DNA of 9,441 nucleotides, from the NCBI GenBank assembly GCA_903953985.1, contig CAJBLW010000082.1, positions 1 through 9,441 of the forward strand. Direction: 5' to 3'. Positions 6,167-9,441 of the stretch are shown in pieces. Source of the stretch: an uncultured Burkholderiales bacterium (GTDB lineage: Bacteria > Pseudomonadota > Gammaproteobacteria > Burkholderiales > Burkholderiaceae_C). Each line of letters opens with the position of its first letter. Position 1 is the stretch's first letter. The position numbers were made by a program, and so were the translations under genes. A model generated the notes under the pieces. The model worked only from the letters and a program-made list of their open reading frames with translations. It did no database searches and had not been told where the DNA came from.

Positions 6167-8271
6167 GTCAGCACGCGGCCGCCCGTGCTGGCGCAGCAGA
6201 CGCTGTTGGCTGCCGGCAGGGCTTGTTTGTCGGCAGGCACGGTCGCGCTGGAGCCGCTCACATGGCTGGGTGCGCAGACGCTTTCGCCATCAGCTAGGCT
6301 GATAAAAGCCTTGCCCGCCTTGTTGCGCGAGATCATGTTCTCGACCGAGGCCATGAAGCCGTAGCCACCTGAGCCACTCAGCAGCAGCGTAGCGTTGGCC
6401 GGGCCTGCAAAGTAGTGGGCAATTTGCGTGGTGGGCTCCAGTTCGATCAGCGTGGTCACGGGCTGACCGTCGCCGCGTGCGCCGGGCAATGTGGCCACAG
6501 GCACGCTGTAGATGCGGCCGTTGCTGCCGAAGATCAGCAGCGTGTCCACCGTGCGGCATTCGAATGTGCCATACAGGCCGTCGCCCGCCTTAAAAGCAAA
6601 ACTCGTGGCGTCGTGGCCGTGGCCAGTGCGGGCACGCACCCAGCCTTTTTCCGACACAACCACCGTCACGGGTTCGTCCACCACCTTGACTTCGGCTACC
6701 GCATTTTTCTCTTCCTGGATCAAGGTGCGGCGTGGGTCGGCAAAGGTTTTGGCGTCCGCTTCGATCTCTTTGATCATCAGGCGACGCAGCGCAGCGGGGC
6801 TGCCCAAAATCTCCTCGAGTTTCCCCTGCTCTTGGCGCAGTTCGCTCAGTTCTTGTTCGATCTTGATGGCTTCGAGTCGGGCCAGTTGGCGCAGGCGAAT
6901 TTCAAGGATGTCTTCGGCCTGGCGGTCACTGAGCTTGAAGGTTTCGATCAGCGCGGGCTTGGGCTCGTCGCTTTGGCGAATGATGCGGATCACCTCGTCG
7001 ATGTTGAGCAACACCAGCTGACGGCCTTCCAAAATGTGGATGCGGTCCAGCACTTTGTTCAAGCGGTGCTGACTGCGGCGGGTGATGGTGGTCTGGCGGA
7101 AGCTGATCCACTCGACCAGCATCTGGCGCAGCGACTTTTGAATCGGTTTGCCATCGATGCCGACCGAGGTCATGTTGATCGGCGCAGACGTTTCCAGGCT
7201 CGTGTGGGCCAGTAGTGCGGTGATGAGTTCTTGCTGTTCGATGCGGCTGGTCTTGGGCTCGAACACCAGGCGCACGGCAGCGTCTTTGCTCGATTCGTCA
7301 CGCACCACATCCAGTACGGCCAGCATGCTGGCCTTGAGCTGCACCTGATCGGTACTGAGTGCTTTTTTACCGGCTTTGACCTTGGGGTTGGTGAGTTCTT
7401 CGATCTCTTCAAGCACCCGCTGCGAGCTAACGCCTTGCGGCAGTTCGGTCACCACCAGCTGCCATTGGCCCCGGGCCAAGTCTTCGATCTTCCAACGGGC
7501 ACGCACCTTGAGGCTGCCGCGCCCGGTGCGGTAAGCGTCGGCGATGTCGCTGGCCGGGCTGATGATCTGGCCGCCACCGGGGTAATCGGGGCCGGGGATG
7601 ATGGCCAGCAATTCGCTGTCGCTCAGCTTGTCGTTGCGGATCAGGGCCACACAAGCGTCTGCCACTTCGCGCAGGTTGTGGCTGGGGATCTCGGTGGCCA
7701 GGCCCACGGCAATGCCACTGGCCCCGTTGAGCAAGCTGAAAGGCAAGCGGGCGGGCAACTGGCGCGGCTCTTCGGTGGAGCCGTCGTAGTTGGGGATGAA
7801 GTCCACCGTGCCCATGTCGATCTCATCGAGCAGCAAGCTGGTGATGCGCGACAGGCGAGCTTCGGTGTAACGCATGGCGGCAGCGCCGTCTCCATCTCGT
7901 GACCCAAAGTTGCCTTGACCATCGATGAGCGGGTAGCGCTGCGAGAAGTCTTGCGCCATGCGCACCAGCGCGTCATAGGCGGCGGTGTCGCCGTGCGGGT
8001 GGTAACGGCCCAGCACATCGCCGACCACACGGGCGCTTTTGACCGGCTTGGCGGCGGTGTTGTTGTTCGGGCCGCTGTACGACAAACCCATGCGGTCCAT
8101 CGAATACAAAATGCGGCGCTGCACCGGCTTTTGGCCGTCGCACACATCGGGCAAGGCGCGGCCTTTGACGACGGACAGCGCGTACTCCAGGTAGGCACGC
8201 TGGGCGTAGGCGCCCAGGTGGTCGCCTTCGGGAGCGGCGGTGGTTTCGGGGGTCAGCAGGTCAGTGGTCAT
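5908..8271 (-). CDS. parC: DNA topoisomerase IV subunit A
   Basis: ParC is the DNA-breaking and rejoining subunit of topoisomerase IV (ParC2ParE2), which unlinks daughter chromosomes. At 787 residues it is close to the family length (752 in E. coli). The winged-helix breakage region includes GRALPDVCDGQKPVQRRILY (37-56), the quinolone-determining stretch GRYHPHGDTAAYD (88-100) and AAMRYTEARL with catalytic Tyr135; the IAVGLATEIPSHN stretch follows. The middle section has the coiled-coil gate (DRQAEDILEIRLRQL). From about residue 530 the C-terminal beta-pinwheel domain contains EKGWVRARTGHGHD and lacks a canonical gyrase GyrA-box, which supports ParC over GyrA. Residues T96 and D100 occupy the positions of E. 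coli Ser80 and Glu84. The ATG at 8271 has only a weak AAAGTGA ribosome site. It lies 134 bases downstream of parE, in the same direction, probably co-transcribed. Confidence 0.97.
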   Translation of the reverse strand: MTTDLLTPETTAAPEGDHLGAYAQRAYLEYALSVVKGRALPDVCDGQKPVQRRILYSMDRMGLSYSGPNNNTAAKPVKSARVVGDVLGRYHPHGDTAAYDALVRMAQDFSQRYPLIDGQGNFGSRDGDGAAAMRYTEARLSRITSLLLDEIDMGTVDFIPNYDGSTEEPRQLPARLPFSLLNGASGIAVGLATEIPSHNLREVADACVALIRNDKLSDSELLAIIPGPDYPGGGQIISPASDIADAYRTGRGSLKVRARWKIEDLARGQWQLVVTELPQGVSSQRVLEEIEELTNPKVKAGKKALSTDQVQLKASMLAVLDVVRDESSKDAAVRLVFEPKTSRIEQQELITALLAHTSLETSAPINMTSVGIDGKPIQKSLRQMLVEWISFRQTTITRRSQHRLNKVLDRIHILEGRQLVLLNIDEVIRIIRQSDEPKPALIETFKLSDRQAEDILEIRLRQLARLEAIKIEQELSELRQEQGKLEEILGSPAALRRLMIKEIEADAKTFADPRRTLIQEEKNAVAEVKVVDEPVTVVVSEKGWVRARTGHGHDATSFAFKAGDGLYGTFECRTVDTLLIFGSNGRIYSVPVATLPGARGDGQPVTTLIELEPTTQIAHYFAGPANATLLLSGSGGYGFMASVENMISRNKAGKAFISLADGESVCAPSHVSGSSATVPADKQALPAANSVCCASTGGRVLTFEINELKTMEKGGRGLMLIDLEAKDSLAGAAAYTRSIKIEGIGRGGKEREETLEIRSLNNAKAVRAKKGRVADLGFKPNRVTRVE

Positions 8272-8405
8272 GGGGTCACTTTCAATGACATATTCAGTGC
8301 AACGCAGGTTCGTTATGAATGTGGATACCAGCGTCTTTGTTTGCGGTGCTCGGCCATGTTGGTGCGCTCATGGATTGCGGCGCTTCGATCGGAAAGACGG
8401 GAAAA
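8272..8405 (-). other. parE-parC spacer
   Basis: These 134 bases lie between the parE stop and the parC start. A 25-codon frame from 8371 is possible but has no recognisable protein. GTCA/TGAC short arms lie just upstream of parC. No clear terminator or strong promoter is seen, so parE-parC read-through is likely. Confidence 0.5.
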
Positions 8406-9441
8406 TCACACGTCAATTTCGATGCTGTCGCCATGCAACTCCATCAACTCTCGGCGAGCGGCGGCTTCGCCTTTGCCCATGAGTTGGGTCATGAGGTCTT
8501 CGGTGCCTGCGTTGTCGAGCGGGCCCAACTCAATCGGCAGCAGTCGGCGCGTGTCGGGGTTGAGCGTGGTGTCCCACAGTTGCTCGGCGCTCATCTCACC
8601 CAAGCCTTTGAAGCGGCTGATGCTCCAGCCGCCTTCTTTAACGCCGTCTTTGCGCAGCTTGTCAATGATGGCGGTGAGCTCGCCTTCGTCCAGCGCATAG
8701 GCTTTGGAGGCGGGTTTTTTGCCGCGTGCAGGTGCGTCGACACGGAAGAGCGGGGGCCGCGCCACATACAAGTGCCCGGTTTCAATCAGTTTGGGGAAAT
8801 GCCGGAAAAACAAGGTCAGCAGCAGCACCTGGATGTGCGAACCGTCCACGTCAGCGTCACTCAAGATGCACACCTTGCCGTAGCGCAGATTGCTCATGTC
8901 GGGGTTGTCATTGTGCCCGTGCGGGTCCACGCCAATGGCCACAGAAATGTCGTGAATTTCATTGTTGGCAAACAAGCGGTCGCGGTCCACTTCCCAGGTG
9001 TTGAGCACTTTGCCGCGCAGGGGCAATATGGCCTGGCATTCTTTGTTGCGGCCCATCTTGGCGCTGCCGCCAGCCGAGTCGCCCTCCACCAAAAACACCT
9101 CGTTGTGCAATAGGTCTTTGCTTTCGCAGTCGGTCAGTTTGCCGGGTAGCACCGCCACGCCAGAACTCTTACGCTTTTCAACTTTTTGGCCCGCTTTTTG
9201 GCGGGTTTGCGCGGCTTTGATGGCCAACTCGGCCAGCTTTTTGCCGTAGTCCACATGCTCGTTTAACCAAAGTTCGAGTGCGGGGCGCACAAAGCTGGAC
9301 ACCAAGCGCACCGCATCACGCGAGTTCAGGCGCTCCTTGATCTGGCCCTGAAACTGCGGGTCTAGCACTTTGGCGCTCAGTACATAGCTGGCGCGGGCGA
9401 ACACGTCTTCGGGCATGAGCTTGACGCCTTTGGGCAGCAAG
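8406..9441 (-). CDS. parE: DNA topoisomerase IV subunit B, C-terminal part only (N-terminus beyond window)
   Basis: ParE supplies the ATPase and TOPRIM metal-binding modules of topoisomerase IV. About 345 residues are visible; roughly the first 300, including the GHKL ATPase domain, lie off the right edge. The visible part begins in the transducer region (LPKGVKLMPEDVFARASYVLSAKV). The TOPRIM domain shows EGDSAGGSAK (catalytic Glu119 in window numbering), LPLRGKVLN and SDADVDGSHI (acidic triad 195-199). The C-terminal region has ISRFKGLGEMSAEQLWDTTLNP and ends in EIDV. It lacks the large insertion seen in proteobacterial GyrB, and its position just upstream of parC confirms ParE. The leftmost TTG is an internal leucine codon, not the start. 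All metal-binding residues are present. Confidence 0.96.
   Translation of the reverse strand, partial: LLPKGVKLMPEDVFARASYVLSAKVLDPQFQGQIKERLNSRDAVRLVSSFVRPALELWLNEHVDYGKKLAELAIKAAQTRQKAGQKVEKRKSSGVAVLPGKLTDCESKDLLHNEVFLVEGDSAGGSAKMGRNKECQAILPLRGKVLNTWEVDRDRLFANNEIHDISVAIGVDPHGHNDNPDMSNLRYGKVCILSDADVDGSHIQVLLLTLFFRHFPKLIETGHLYVARPPLFRVDAPARGKKPASKAYALDEGELTAIIDKLRKDGVKEGGWSISRFKGLGEMSAEQLWDTTLNPDTRRLLPIELGPLDNAGTEDLMTQLMGKGEAAARRELMELHGDSIEIDV

Noticed and set aside
6415..7215. 266-codon plus-strand open frame opposite parC
   Set aside because: Antisense shadow of the well-supported parC in high-GC DNA; no recognisable domain.
8297..8371. 25-codon minus-strand frame in the parE-parC spacer
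   Set aside because: Too short, no clear ribosome site and no homology cue; not enough to call a leader peptide.
8319..9113. 264-codon plus-strand open frame opposite parE
   Set aside because: Antisense shadow over TOPRIM-coding parE sequence; no protein family features.

Overview
The window looks like chromosomal DNA from a high-GC betaproteobacterium, most likely Burkholderiales and perhaps Comamonadaceae. This rests on the style of the ComEC, ParC and ParE proteins and on a 'TTCCCGC...GCGGGAA' dispersed-repeat hairpin; no rRNA or other taxonomic marker is present, so the genus is left open. No tRNA, rRNA, CRISPR array or transposase gene was seen.

Layout, left to right. Positions 1-2493 (minus strand) hold nearly all of comEC, the DNA-uptake channel of natural transformation; its C-terminal end runs off the left edge. 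A 352-bp divergent intergenic region with a 14-bp palindrome and a REP-like hairpin separates it from a plus-strand cluster of three small genes: a RidA-family protein (2846-3304), a DUF2164 protein (3313-3576) and a DUF1993 protein (3636-4151). The right half is minus-strand: parE (8406 to beyond the right edge) followed by parC (8271-5908), the two subunits of topoisomerase IV. Between parC and the DUF1993 gene lies an additional minus-strand gene (5721-4546) for a predicted lipoprotein with a metzincin-type zinc-protease motif and a helical-repeat-like C-terminal region.

The most unusual structure is the bracket around that lipoprotein gene. The 3' end of parC plus its downstream flank (copy B, about 5769-6166) is repeated in direct orientation at about 4151-4529 (copy A), on the far side of the gene. 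Copy A is decayed: it has an in-frame TAA, compensating 2-nt indels and a deletion across the original parC stop. The simplest reading is that the ancestral order was DUF1993 gene and parC facing each other, and that a roughly 1.24-kb segment carrying the lipoprotein gene entered at the 3' end of parC, by a Campbell-type crossover or a tandem duplication, leaving intact parC on one side and a dead tail on the other. The gene has its own promoter-like region, in which the predicted -10 and the start-site region lie under two abutting perfect inverted repeats.

The rest is ordinary housekeeping and competence gene content. I do not see a complete new defence or mobile system. The candidate novelty is the parC-tail-flanked metzincin/helical-repeat lipoprotein and its operator-like promoter.
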